Of a stretch of 64,000 nucleotides of DNA, positions 49,649 to 57,672 are shown piece after piece (the stretch's first letter is position 1; the number at the start of each line of letters is the position of its first letter). This DNA is from an uncultured Clostridia bacterium. GTDB taxonomy: Bacteria; Bacillota; Clostridia; Oscillospirales; Acutalibacteraceae. Under the pieces are notes generated by a model. The model ran no database searches, was not told the origin of the DNA, and saw only the letters and a list, made by a program, of their open reading frames with translations. A program made the translations under genes and the position numbers. Location: the NCBI GenBank assembly GCA_946183365.1, contig CAMHAH010000002.1:62001-126000 (forward strand), in the 5' to 3' direction.

Positions 49649-52540
49649 TCAGACTGCATATTCGCCTATGGGATAAGGAACAGCGGCGCGGGTAGCGAAA
49701 CGCTGGATAAATGTCGCGTCAACGATGCCGAGCTCGCCGTCACCGTCGATATCACCGCGCATCATCATCTCGTCCGTATAAGGAACCGAGAAACGGGTAG
49801 CGATACGCTGAACCAAAGTAGCGTCTAAAGCGTCGACCGCGCCGTCGTCGTTGACGTCGCCGATGAGTTTCATTTCTATACATAACGGTGAGACGGTGTT
49901 GACGGTAGTGGTCTTGCCGTCGCTGACATACCATCTGACCGTTTTATCTTTGCACAGTATCGGTTGACAGTCTGAGAGCCTGAGGTTTGAGGTGACTATA
50001 TCTGAGGTCAGAGAGCCGTTTGCGTCTATGGTCACGAGCTTTGTCTTATAATCCCTCTTATGCGTCGTGCTGTTATATTCGCTCTCTTCCCACATTATGA
50101 GGAACTGATCGTCAGCGATCTTCACCATCTGAGGGGTGTTGACCGTTACTCCGCTCTCGGGCTTATCGTTGATCCATACGTTTCTCATTTTCTGAAAGCT
50201 CTTGTCGGTGACGGTCACGAATATCCTGCGGCCGGTGTCGCTGTCTGTCAAATTATCATCTATGTTGCCGGCTATAAGGACATTATCGGTGCTCAGCTCC
50301 ATCCCGCCTACAGAAGCGCCTGTATAGTTATAATTCTGCGCGCTTCTGTTGAAGGTCACGGGTATCGTGTATTTGGTGTCCGCAACCGAGCCGTCGACGT
50401 CGCTCTTGCTGATTATTATTCCGCGGGGATTGGCGTCGCCGTGGTCAGCCCTGTATATATTCTTTCCGTCGGATTTTATGAACTGATTGAATGAGTGGCT
50501 GACGTAGCCGTCGGTCGTATAGTACGATACGTCATACAGCTTTTCTTCGACCGTGAGCGTGTCCTCGTTTATAACGAATATCATGTTAGCCTGGTGATTC
50601 AGACCGTCGCTTGTGGTGTACATCTCGTGACAGGTATAGATATACAGCTTGCCGTTTACTTCTTCCATCCTCAGAGAGCCAGCGTCAAAGGGTCTGTAGG
50701 TGTTGACGGCTTTGATCGGGATACTCCCGCTTTTCTGCCAGTTCTTTGTGTAGCGTACAACGCGCATGACCTCAACGTCGTCGCTGCAATCGAGGTTGTC
50801 AGCTCCGAAAACAAGGTAATTGTATTTATCGGAGCTGTAATATCCGCCGAACAGCGGCAGCTCGGCGCTGACCGTTTTGCGGCTGATGAATTTCTCTGTC
50901 GAGACGTCGTAGGTATCTATATATACGGCGTCGTTATTACTGCTCACGCACGACAGCGTGCCGTCGGCGTTCTCTGAGATGAACGATTTCATGGGAGACG
51001 CCCATGTTGTGTAATTGTTGCGTGAGAGGTTCAGCGCAGTAGTCTGAGAGAAGCTCTTTGTTCTGAACGGGCTCTGTGTAAGGTTGCGGGTCTCGTTTAC
51101 CGTGACCTCTACCTCGGCGCTCAGCCCCGTAGCGGTCTTGACTGTGATCACAGCCGTGCCGCCGCTCCTGCCGAAAATCTCGCCCTCGTCGTTTATGCTG
51201 ACCACCTTGGGGTCGCTGCTTGACCAGGTGTATTTCTGAGCGGCAAAAGCGTCGGTGTCCGCTTTGAGCTTCAGTGTCGCGCCCGTATCGATAACAGGCT
51301 TTTTCGGTGTGACGATAAGTGTAGAAGCCGACTTCCACGGTATCATCTGGAAATAAAAGCCGTCGTCGTCTTTTTCTATCGCTATTACCGAGTTGTTATA
51401 TTTCATGAGCATGAATATGGGATGATCCGCGGTAAGCCTGCATATCTCCTCACCGTTTATCATGCTGTATTCTACAAGGTCTGAGTCTCCTTCGTTTATT
51501 ACAAATGAGTCGTTGCCGATATAAGCGGTACGCGTACCGATGGCCTCGGCGCTGTCAAAGCTGCCGTTCTTCTCTCTCAGAGCGCTGTGGGCAACCGAGA
51601 TCGAAGTGCCGTTCATATCGAAATCCTTCATGTCGTATATGCTGATATTCTGGTATATCGTTTTGTCGGTCACGAGATATCTGCCGTCAACGAACTCAGC
51701 CTGACGGTAACGGTCTGAAAAATACATCTGTCCTGTCATCGTGATGGAGCGGTTGGAGAAGGTGATGACGTCGTCCTTGAGGTTACCGGGGTAGACGACG
51801 TCCACATCATGGTCATAGCCGTAGTATACCCAGTTCATATATCCCAAGGTGTAAAAGTTGCCGCTGTTTTTGTCGATGCCGAGGAAGCTGTAGATGGTGT
51901 TCGGAGCGGCGGAGGAGGATATGATATCGCCCTGTGCGCTTACGAGCTGTACGAGCTTGTTTTTGTCGCTGTCGGTGGCATAGAGCAGATAGCGGCCCTC
52001 GCCGTCTGTTCCGACCGCGCTGTAGGTGTAGTCCGTCGGCAGGGCGATCGGTTCCGAGAAGCGTTCATTATCAAAGCTGAAGGTCGTCAGATAATTATTG
52101 TACTTTTCGCCGTTCCAGACAGACTCGAGGTATATCAGCCTGTCGCCCGCGTTGTATCTGTCCGTCATCCTTACCGACGGCAGCTGGGCTACACAGACGT
52201 ACTTCTGCGTCTTAGGCGAGAAGCGGTATATCTTTGACTTGCTGACAAAATAAACGCAGTTGTTCTTTTCATATGGTATCACGTCGGGGTTGTCGCTGAG
52301 CGTCCTTGAGTAGCCGGTGTATTGCAGCAGCTCGTCGCTGAGCTTTACTGCGGGATCGAGAGTGAGCTCGGCCGCCGTAGCGGCTATATCGCTGTCAGAG
52401 CCTCGGCTCTTTAGGGTCAGGTCGCTCAGTACCGAATATTCCTCCGGGTCGGTCTCGGGGCTGTTGTCCAGAGCCGCCGCCGGTACAACAAGGCTGATAC
52501 ACATCAGTAATGTTAACAGTGCGCTGATGATTTTTTTCAT
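49649..52540 (-). CDS. secreted dockerin protein with Big2 domain and propeller-like repeats
   Basis: The 963-residue protein has a signal peptide (residues 1-24, PAAALD). Residues about 70-410 and 500-880 read as repeated beta segments of the type YLVTDKTIYQNISIYDMKDF, suggesting propeller-like domains. A Big2 Ig-like domain near residues 412-485 (TPKKPVIDTGATLKLKA, YTWSSSDPKVVSINDEGEIFG) sits between them. The end is a type I dockerin (about 895-963): GDVNDDGAVDALDATLVQR and GDIDGDGELGIVDATFIQR, two calcium-loop repeats. Dockerins plug into cohesins of a cellulosome-like scaffold. No catalytic domain is evident; a binding or structural role is inferred. Confidence 0.88.
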   Translation of the reverse strand: MKKIISALLTLLMCISLVVPAAALDNSPETDPEEYSVLSDLTLKSRGSDSDIAATAAELTLDPAVKLSDELLQYTGYSRTLSDNPDVIPYEKNNCVYFVSKSKIYRFSPKTQKYVCVAQLPSVRMTDRYNAGDRLIYLESVWNGEKYNNYLTTFSFDNERFSEPIALPTDYTYSAVGTDGEGRYLLYATDSDKNKLVQLVSAQGDIISSSAAPNTIYSFLGIDKNSGNFYTLGYMNWVYYGYDHDVDVVYPGNLKDDVITFSNRSITMTGQMYFSDRYRQAEFVDGRYLVTDKTIYQNISIYDMKDFDMNGTSISVAHSALREKNGSFDSAEAIGTRTAYIGNDSFVINEGDSDLVEYSMINGEEICRLTADHPIFMLMKYNNSVIAIEKDDDGFYFQMIPWKSASTLIVTPKKPVIDTGATLKLKADTDAFAAQKYTWSSSDPKVVSINDEGEIFGRSGGTAVITVKTATGLSAEVEVTVNETRNLTQSPFRTKSFSQTTALNLSRNNYTTWASPMKSFISENADGTLSCVSSNNDAVYIDTYDVSTEKFISRKTVSAELPLFGGYYSSDKYNYLVFGADNLDCSDDVEVMRVVRYTKNWQKSGSIPIKAVNTYRPFDAGSLRMEEVNGKLYIYTCHEMYTTSDGLNHQANMIFVINEDTLTVEEKLYDVSYYTTDGYVSHSFNQFIKSDGKNIYRADHGDANPRGIIISKSDVDGSVADTKYTIPVTFNRSAQNYNYTGASVGGMELSTDNVLIAGNIDDNLTDSDTGRRIFVTVTDKSFQKMRNVWINDKPESGVTVNTPQMVKIADDQFLIMWEESEYNSTTHKRDYKTKLVTIDANGSLTSDIVTSNLRLSDCQPILCKDKTVRWYVSDGKTTTVNTVSPLCIEMKLIGDVNDDGAVDALDATLVQRIATRFSVPYTDEMMMRGDIDGDGELGIVDATFIQRFATRAAVPYPIGEYAV

Positions 52541-52658
52541 GGATATTTGCTCCTTGTATTATTTTTCGCTCTCTGTTCCGGTAGATAGGCAATCCCGCTG
52601 TGGACGGCAAGGGGTGCGGGGCTGATCAAGAGCGTGTGGCTTTGCCGGTTCCTATATT

Positions 52659-52686
52659 ATTATAGTATTTATATCCGTTAATTCAA
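52659..52686 (-). promoter_or_regulatory. promoter of the dockerin/Big2 gene
   Basis: On the minus strand TTGAAT (52681-52686) and TATAAT (52659-52664) are 16 bp apart; a leader of about 110 nt follows. Confidence 0.6.
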
Positions 52687-52716
52687 GGGGGATAAAAGAA
52701 CTTTTCAAAACGCTTT

Positions 52717-52736
52717 ATACTAAGTAGCAATAAAAA
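52717..52736. repeat. solo end of the MITE-like family (TAGC type)
   Basis: ATACTAAGTAGCAATAAAAA equals the left end of the 31356 element. On the minus strand it forms the T-rich tail of the terminator at 52738. Confidence 0.65.
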
Positions 52737-52737
52737 G

Positions 52738-52758
52738 CGCCGCCGATAAACGGCGGCG
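52738..52758 (-). terminator. terminator of the DUF6062 gene
   Basis: CGCCGCCG and CGGCGGCG pair around ATAAA; on the minus strand the stem is followed by GCTTTTTATTGC. The rest of 52759-52873 shows no gene. Confidence 0.75.
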
Positions 52759-52873
52759 TTATCTGCTTTTACTTTAAGGAAAACTGCTCATCTGAGTAAA
52801 AAAGATCTGTATGCCCGCTCAGATTGTCACTGCGCGGGAGCAAGCGCCGGCTGTGCGAAATGATCGCGAAGCG

Positions 52874-53587
52874 CTATTTCTTGTTGAATTTAAGGTTTTC
52901 GTCAACGGGGTAAGATGTCAGGAAATTCACGGCGCGTTCTATGCTGTCCTTACTGTTTTTATAGTCGCCGCCCTGGTTGCGGTAGTCATACATGGATGTG
53001 AAGTGGGTCACGTCGTCATACAGGGTATCCATATAGCCCTTAGACAGCGCGTTCGTCGCCTCATAAAACTCTATGAGGGTCTTTTTGTCCATAGCCTTCT
53101 TGTTTACCGAGGTTATGACCAAAGCGTAGTGGTCAAGGCAGATATAGTCCTGAGCCTTATACTGCTCTCTGAACTCGGGGTCGGAGCCGAACTGGACATA
53201 TACGGTCGCGAGCAGATGCATGATATCGCGCTCTACACGGTCGCATACATAACAGGTGCGGTCGTTCTCCTTTATCGCGGCGACCATCTTCTTGTCGGGG
53301 GTATCGGTATTCTTTTTCGGGAACACCTTCTTCCTCAGCTCGTCGATATGCGTCTGCAAAAGCAGAGCGTTCGACAGGCGCGGGCCGTTGTTTATCATCA
53401 TCGAGAAGTGACGGTGACAAAAGCCCGTTTTGTTGGTCTGTACGCGTACATCGGGAGCCATCATCGCCGCTCCCGTGATGTACTCTGAGTACTGTTCCTC
53501 AAGCATATTGCGCATACGGCATATCGGACAGCCCTCAGTCTCTGTGAACAATTCGGTTATGGGTATGGTGGTGATATTCGGCTTCAT
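52874..53587 (-). CDS. DUF6062 family cysteine/histidine-rich protein
   Basis: The 237-residue protein has three likely metal-binding groups: CPICRMRNMLEEQY (residues 20-23), FCHRHFSMMI near 57-60, and CYVCDRVERDIMHLL with later YICLDHYALV near 112-155. The spacing looks like two CxxC...CxxH zinc sites. I recall this layout as DUF6062, common in clostridia and of unknown function. It is monocistronic, with GGGGGAT before the ATG, and is ended by the terminator at 52738. Confidence 0.8.
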   Translation of the reverse strand: MKPNITTIPITELFTETEGCPICRMRNMLEEQYSEYITGAAMMAPDVRVQTNKTGFCHRHFSMMINNGPRLSNALLLQTHIDELRKKVFPKKNTDTPDKKMVAAIKENDRTCYVCDRVERDIMHLLATVYVQFGSDPEFREQYKAQDYICLDHYALVITSVNKKAMDKKTLIEFYEATNALSKGYMDTLYDDVTHFTSMYDYRNQGGDYKNSKDSIERAVNFLTSYPVDENLKFNKK

Positions 53588-53705
53588 AATGATCCCCCTT
53601 CTCTTGAATGGAACATAGAAATGAAAGTTTACAATTTATTATAGCATATCGTCGGCGGATATGGTATACTTAATTCAGATTATTTGACAGTTTTTTGAGG
53701 CGGAT

Positions 53706-54572
53706 ATGAGTATTGTATTTGAAAATGTAAAGGACCTTGATCTTAAAGAGACCCTCGACTGCGGTCAGTGCTTCAGATGGAAGGAGCGTGAGGACGGCTC
53801 GTTCTTCGGCGTAGTAAGGGGCAGAGCGGCGCGCGCTTATATGGACGGCGACAGCCTTATCCTCGACGGCGCCGAAGAAGCCGACAGAGAAATGTGGTTC
53901 GATTATTTCGACCTCGGTCTCGACTACGGCGCTGTAAGAGAACTGCTCTCTCGGGTACACCCCGTTATGGCTGAGGCGGCGCGTTTCGCTCCGGGAATAC
54001 GCATACTGCGGCAGGAGCCGTTCGAGGCGCTCATAAGCTTCATAATATCTCAGAACAACAATATCAAGCGCATATCGGGCATCGTAGAGAGATTGTGCGA
54101 GGGCTTCGGCGAACCCATCCGTATGGGAGAGGCTTGCTCCTCACGAACAGAGGATTGCGCGGATATAAGCGGCGAGGACGTTTATTACCGTTTCCCGACC
54201 GCCGAGCGGCTCTCGGCTCTCACGCCCGATGACCTCGCTCCGATCAGAGCGGGCTTCAGACACCGCTATATTATCGACGGCGCTCAGAAGGTCTGCGGCT
54301 CAGAGATCGACTTGGAGGCTCTCAGAGATATGCCGTATGACGACGCTAAGCGGGAGCTTATGAAGATAACGGGAGTAGGCGTAAAGGTCGCCGACTGCAC
54401 CCTGCTCTACGGTCTGCACAGGCTCGACGGCTTCCCTCTCGACGTATGGATGAAGCGCGCTATGGCGGTGCTGTTCGACGGTATGGACCCATCGGAGTTC
54501 GGCGAGTACGCGGGCATAGCCCAGCAGTATATCTTCCACTATTCGAGGATGAACCCGGGTCTCTTCGAGTGA
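53706..54572 (+). CDS. ogg: 8-oxoguanine/alkyladenine DNA glycosylase, OGG1-type HhH-GPD
   Basis: The 288-residue protein begins DLDLKETLDCGQCFRWKEREDGSFFGVV, the OGG N-domain. It continues QEPFEALISFIISQNNNIKRISGIVERLCEGFG and has the helix-hairpin-helix ITGVGVKVADCTLLYG with catalytic Lys227 and FPLDVWMKRA with Asp246. It is bifunctional (glycosylase/lyase) by motif. Residues about 140-153 (RMGEACSSRTEDCA) are encoded by a copy of the short hairpin repeat, an in-frame insertion in a loop where homologues go directly from GEPI to a YYxFPT block. Confidence 0.92.
   Translation: MSIVFENVKDLDLKETLDCGQCFRWKEREDGSFFGVVRGRAARAYMDGDSLILDGAEEADREMWFDYFDLGLDYGAVRELLSRVHPVMAEAARFAPGIRILRQEPFEALISFIISQNNNIKRISGIVERLCEGFGEPIRMGEACSSRTEDCADISGEDVYYRFPTAERLSALTPDDLAPIRAGFRHRYIIDGAQKVCGSEIDLEALRDMPYDDAKRELMKITGVGVKVADCTLLYGLHRLDGFPLDVWMKRAMAVLFDGMDPSEFGEYAGIAQQYIFHYSRMNPGLFE
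54124..54160 (+). repeat. short GC-rich hairpin repeat, family 3, inside the glycosylase gene
   Basis: GGGAGAGGCTTGCTCCTCAC followed by GAACAGAGGATTGCG matches GGGAGGGGCTTGCTCCTCCC and GAAAAGGATTTGGCG at 37555. The reading frame of ogg passes through it. Confidence 0.6.
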
Positions 54573-54611
54573 GCCGTGTATATAACGACATAATAGGCGT
54601 ACAAATTTCGG

Positions 54612-54640
54612 TTGAAAATACCGTTTGGCTGTGTTATACT
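54612..54640 (+). promoter_or_regulatory. sigma-A promoter of the small membrane gene
   Basis: TTGAAA (54612-54617) and TATACT (54635-54640) are 17 bp apart. Confidence 0.8.
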
Positions 54641-54681
54641 TTTTTAAAACTATTCCCGATTATTGATTGTGAAGGTGTATG

Positions 54682-54909
54682 ATGGAGAATAAGGAAAAGA
54701 AAAAATTCGACTGGAAGACCCTGCTGATATCCCTCGCCATCACTCTTGTGATGCTTGCGGCGGTCATGGGCGCTCAGTACTGGTTCACGAGCACCACCCG
54801 CATGGAGTTCGATAACAAATGGATGTGGATAGGCAACCTTGTCGGCGGCGTGATAATGTTCTTCATAGTCCGCCATTTCGTCAAAGGTCCAAAAGATGAT
54901 AAACAGTGA
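54682..54909 (+). CDS. hypothetical small membrane protein
   Basis: The 75-residue protein has a basic start (MENKEKKKFDWK) and two membrane helices (LLISLAITLVMLAAVMGAQYWF and WIGNLVGGVIMFFIVRHFV) joined by a polar loop (TSTTRMEFDNKWM). It ends KGPKDDKQ. Two ATG codons are in tandem; the second has the better spacing from AAGGTG. It has its own promoter. No family is recognised. Confidence 0.7.
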   Translation: MENKEKKKFDWKTLLISLAITLVMLAAVMGAQYWFTSTTRMEFDNKWMWIGNLVGGVIMFFIVRHFVKGPKDDKQ

Positions 54910-54979
54910 TATACGCGCTCCTGATTAAGGGGCGCTTTCTGCTATATAAAAAGCCTTTACAAATCTTTTTATCAATCAA

Positions 54980-55006
54980 TGAAACCAAAACACATCCTCG
55001 GGTGTG
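54980..55006 (+). promoter_or_regulatory. possible ECF-type promoter of the sigma-factor operon
   Basis: TGAAAC at 54980-54985 matches the -35 element of SigW-like ECF promoters; the -10 region around 54999-55006 (CGGGTGTG) is only a weak CGTA-type match. No good sigma-A promoter is seen. The motif suggests autoregulation but is short. Confidence 0.35.
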
Positions 55007-55031
55007 TATATTATGAAGGGGGTCGAAAAGC

Positions 55032-55508
55032 ATGAAGCGGTACGCGGGTCTGAGCTTTGAGCAGGTTGTGCGCAAATATGCCGACAACGTGACCAAAGCT
55101 TGCTGGGTACATATCGGCAATAACGCCGACTCCGACGACTGCTTTCAGAACACCTTTATAAAGCTGTATACCAAAGCCCCCGAATTCAATGACGAAGACC
55201 ATCTTAAGGCGTGGCTGCTCAGGGTGGCGATAAACGAGTGCAAGAACTGCGCCCGCGATAACCGCCGCAGATACTCGTCTGTGCCGCCCGCTCCGTCAGC
55301 CCCTTCCTGCGGGGATATGAGCGATATCTCATGGGCGCTCACTCTTGTGGAGTTCAAGTACAGACAGGTTTTGTATCTGTATTATATAGAACGCTACAAG
55401 GTCGATGAGATAGCCGCCATCCTCGGTAAAAACAAGAATACGGTCAAGACCATGCTCAGCCGCGGTCGTGACCGTCTCAAAAAGATCTACGGAGGTGATG
55501 AACGGTGA
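55032..55508 (+). CDS. ECF-type RNA polymerase sigma factor
   Basis: The 158-residue protein has region 2 (SFEQVVRKYADNVTKACWVHIGNNADSDDCFQNTFIKLYTKAPEFNDEDHLKAWLLRVAINECKN), where DDCFQNTFIKLY is the core-binding and -10 helix. Region 4 (EFKYRQVLYLYYIERYKVDEIAAILGKNKNTVKTMLSRGRDRLKKIYG) is the -35 helix-turn-helix. A Pro/Ser-rich linker joins them. The gene ends GTGA overlapping the anti-sigma-like gene, so the pair is translationally coupled. GGGGG precedes the ATG. Confidence 0.93.
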   Translation: MKRYAGLSFEQVVRKYADNVTKACWVHIGNNADSDDCFQNTFIKLYTKAPEFNDEDHLKAWLLRVAINECKNCARDNRRRYSSVPPAPSAPSCGDMSDISWALTLVEFKYRQVLYLYYIERYKVDEIAAILGKNKNTVKTMLSRGRDRLKKIYGGDER

Positions 55509-56464
55509 AAAAGGTCAATTTCAATACCATAACCGAACTCAAGACCCCCGAGAGCCGCATAGAGAGAGCGCTCAAGATACCCGAAGAGTATGAGAGTAAG
55601 CAAGCCGCCGTGATACCGTTCAGACGCCGCCTGATAGCCGCGGCAGCGGTATTGGTCGTAGTGAGCGCGGTCAGTGTATCGCTCATTCTGAGCTTCGGCA
55701 GATCGCCTGTAGAGGTACTGCCGACCCCCGTCGAAGAACCCACCGCCCCGACAGGCGCGTATGACAGTACTTTCACACCCGACCCGTCTCAGAGCGGTAA
55801 CGCCGATGACCCCGGTCAAGGGCTCAGCCATGCCGCTGATGATGCTGCCTATCAGCCGACGAGCAGCGGCGTTTCAGAGAGCTCGACGGGTGATACCTCA
55901 ACTGCTCAGCCGTTTATCGGGCCTACTCAGCTCCCGACAACGCCTTATGACAAGCCCGTGTCCCGACCCACTCAGACGGTCACGGAGGGCGGGAGCCTTA
56001 CCCCCACAGAGCATACTGCCGACCCCACGACCGTATCGCCGACCCATCCGTCTACCGAAAAGCCGACGCAGAAGCCTATCGAGAAACCTACCGAGGCTAT
56101 AATTGATCCGCCTACCGAAACACCTATAGCTACCGATACTCCGTCCGAGAGCTCTACCACGGCAACCGAGCCCGAGGAGTGGATGCTCGTCCGTTATTCG
56201 ATAACCAAGAACTTGTTCGCAAAGTCCGGGACGGCGGTATACTGCAAGATAACCGACCGAACGGGAAAGATCGTCTACGGCGATCCCGACCTGTACTCCG
56301 ATTATCACCGCGCCACAGAGGTTCACGCGGGTCCTGTATCGGTGACATATCGGTATGACCCCGGCGACCATGGCTTGGTACTGATAAAAAACGGATTATA
56401 CCGTTATTACTTCTATGACGCGAACGGCAAACCTCTGTCCGTAGGAACTTTTTATAACAGATGA
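55505..56464 (+). CDS. membrane-spanning anti-sigma-like protein with extracellular Thr/Pro stalk
   Basis: The 319-residue protein starts with a short cytoplasmic part (residues 1-42, FNTITELKTPESRIERALKIPE). This is the conserved ITELKTPExxIxxALxIP stretch found in clostridial partners of ECF sigma factors. One membrane helix (43-64) follows. An extracellular Thr/Pro/Ser/Glu-rich stalk covers about residues 66-220 (PTHPSTEKPTQKPIEKPTE). A terminal beta domain has WMLVRYSITKNLFAKSGTAVYCKI and ends LSVGTFYNR. The layout fits a sensor that releases the sigma factor. The GTG start overlaps the sigma stop. Confidence 0.82.
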   Translation: MKKVNFNTITELKTPESRIERALKIPEEYESKQAAVIPFRRRLIAAAAVLVVVSAVSVSLILSFGRSPVEVLPTPVEEPTAPTGAYDSTFTPDPSQSGNADDPGQGLSHAADDAAYQPTSSGVSESSTGDTSTAQPFIGPTQLPTTPYDKPVSRPTQTVTEGGSLTPTEHTADPTTVSPTHPSTEKPTQKPIEKPTEAIIDPPTETPIATDTPSESSTTATEPEEWMLVRYSITKNLFAKSGTAVYCKITDRTGKIVYGDPDLYSDYHRATEVHAGPVSVTYRYDPGDHGLVLIKNGLYRYYFYDANGKPLSVGTFYNR

Positions 56465-56508
56465 ACATCGCCGGTTCTGAGCAAATACTTATATAAGGAG
56501 GAAGAAAC

Positions 56509-57612
56509 ATGAAAAAGGTATTATCTATAATATTAGCTGCGGCTTTGATGCTGTCGTGTATGTGCGTTACGGTATCAGCCGCGGGGAACAGTTCAAAGAT
56601 CAGCGATACCCTGAGAACGATGATGGACAAAGCCGCCGACGGCGAAAAGATCGAGACGCATATCTGGCTCTACTGCAGTATAGATGAGAATAAAGTGTTC
56701 GGTCAGGCTGTCAAAGAGTGCGGCTATGTCGCGGGACTTCCGCTGAACATGACCGTTGAAGAGGTAAATAGGTTCAGAGCGGCGTATAACCGCATAGTCA
56801 GCGAGCAGGAGGCGGCGGTAAGCGACGCTTTTGTCGAGAAGCTCGGTATCGCTGATGATGATATCGTCTATCACGGCAAGCACCCCTATGTGATCGCGAA
56901 CCTGACAAAGGAGCAGATTGAAACTGCCGCGACCTATCCCGAGGCAGAGAGCCTGAGTTATGTCGAGAACGCTCCCGTCGAGCTGCCGACCGAGCCTAAG
57001 ACGGGCAACCTGTATAAAGAAAAGCTTAAGGCTCAGTACAAGTTATCTGATAACGGCGCTTCCTCTAAGAGCGGCACCCTGTCGCGTTACAGTGAGCTGT
57101 ATTACCATAAGGACGAGAACGGAGAGACCGACTGGGCGCTTGTAAAAGCCTCTACCAATATGCAAGCTCCGGCGTTTTTGTATACCGTTATCGTGAACCG
57201 TGTGTTCAAGCAGTACGAATGGGGTTCTCCGTTCCATACCGGTTACGGCGTGTATGACGTCGCTCAGGATAAGTTCTTTGACGCCGACGCGGTAAGGTAC
57301 GGCGATTATCCGGGCTTTGTCAGAGTATTTGACGAATACGCTTCAAAGGATGATATGGATAACGGCAGACTGCTCGGCGATATGGACGGCGACGATGAGC
57401 TCTCGGTCATCGACTGTACCCTTATGCAGCGGTGCGATATACTCATCAGCGAGTGGCCCGCGGGCGATATCATCGATCCCGACGGCACATGGGCTTACTA
57501 TGAGCCCCTGACCTACTACTCCGACTTCAACCGTGACGGCGACCGCGACGTGATAGACGTCACCCTCCTGCAAAGATATGTCACAGGCTTGGATATCCCT
57601 TATCAGGGCTGA
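56509..57612 (+). CDS. secreted dockerin protein, N-terminal domain of unknown function
   Basis: The 367-residue protein has a signal peptide (residues 1-24, VTVSAAG). A domain of about 270 residues follows that I do not recognise: EKIETHIWLYCSIDENKVF, FVEKLGIADDDIVYHGKHPYVIANLTKEQIETAATYPEAESLSYVENAP. The latter resembles a propeptide-inhibitor fold, with a second half rich in Tyr. The end is a dockerin: GDMDGDDELSVIDCTLMQR and SDFNRDGDRDVIDVTLLQRYVTG. It lies 45 nt after the anti-sigma gene with AGGAGG, so it is probably in the sigma operon. Confidence 0.85.
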   Translation: MKKVLSIILAAALMLSCMCVTVSAAGNSSKISDTLRTMMDKAADGEKIETHIWLYCSIDENKVFGQAVKECGYVAGLPLNMTVEEVNRFRAAYNRIVSEQEAAVSDAFVEKLGIADDDIVYHGKHPYVIANLTKEQIETAATYPEAESLSYVENAPVELPTEPKTGNLYKEKLKAQYKLSDNGASSKSGTLSRYSELYYHKDENGETDWALVKASTNMQAPAFLYTVIVNRVFKQYEWGSPFHTGYGVYDVAQDKFFDADAVRYGDYPGFVRVFDEYASKDDMDNGRLLGDMDGDDELSVIDCTLMQRCDILISEWPAGDIIDPDGTWAYYEPLTYYSDFNRDGDRDVIDVTLLQRYVTGLDIPYQG

Positions 57613-57636
57613 TAAATAATCTATATGATAAGAAAA

Positions 57637-57662
57637 GGGGCAGCCGATCGGCTGCCCCATAT
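57637..57662 (-). terminator. terminator of the DUF1015 gene
   Basis: GGGGCAGCC and GGCTGCCCC pair around GATC; on the minus strand TTTTCTTATC follows. It also lies after the convergent dockerin gene. Confidence 0.8.
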
Positions 57663-57672
57663 GTCGTGTCCG

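Noticed and set aside
55898..56371. ORF antisense to the anti-sigma stalk
   Set aside because: Arg/Gly-rich reverse reading of a Thr/Pro repeat region.
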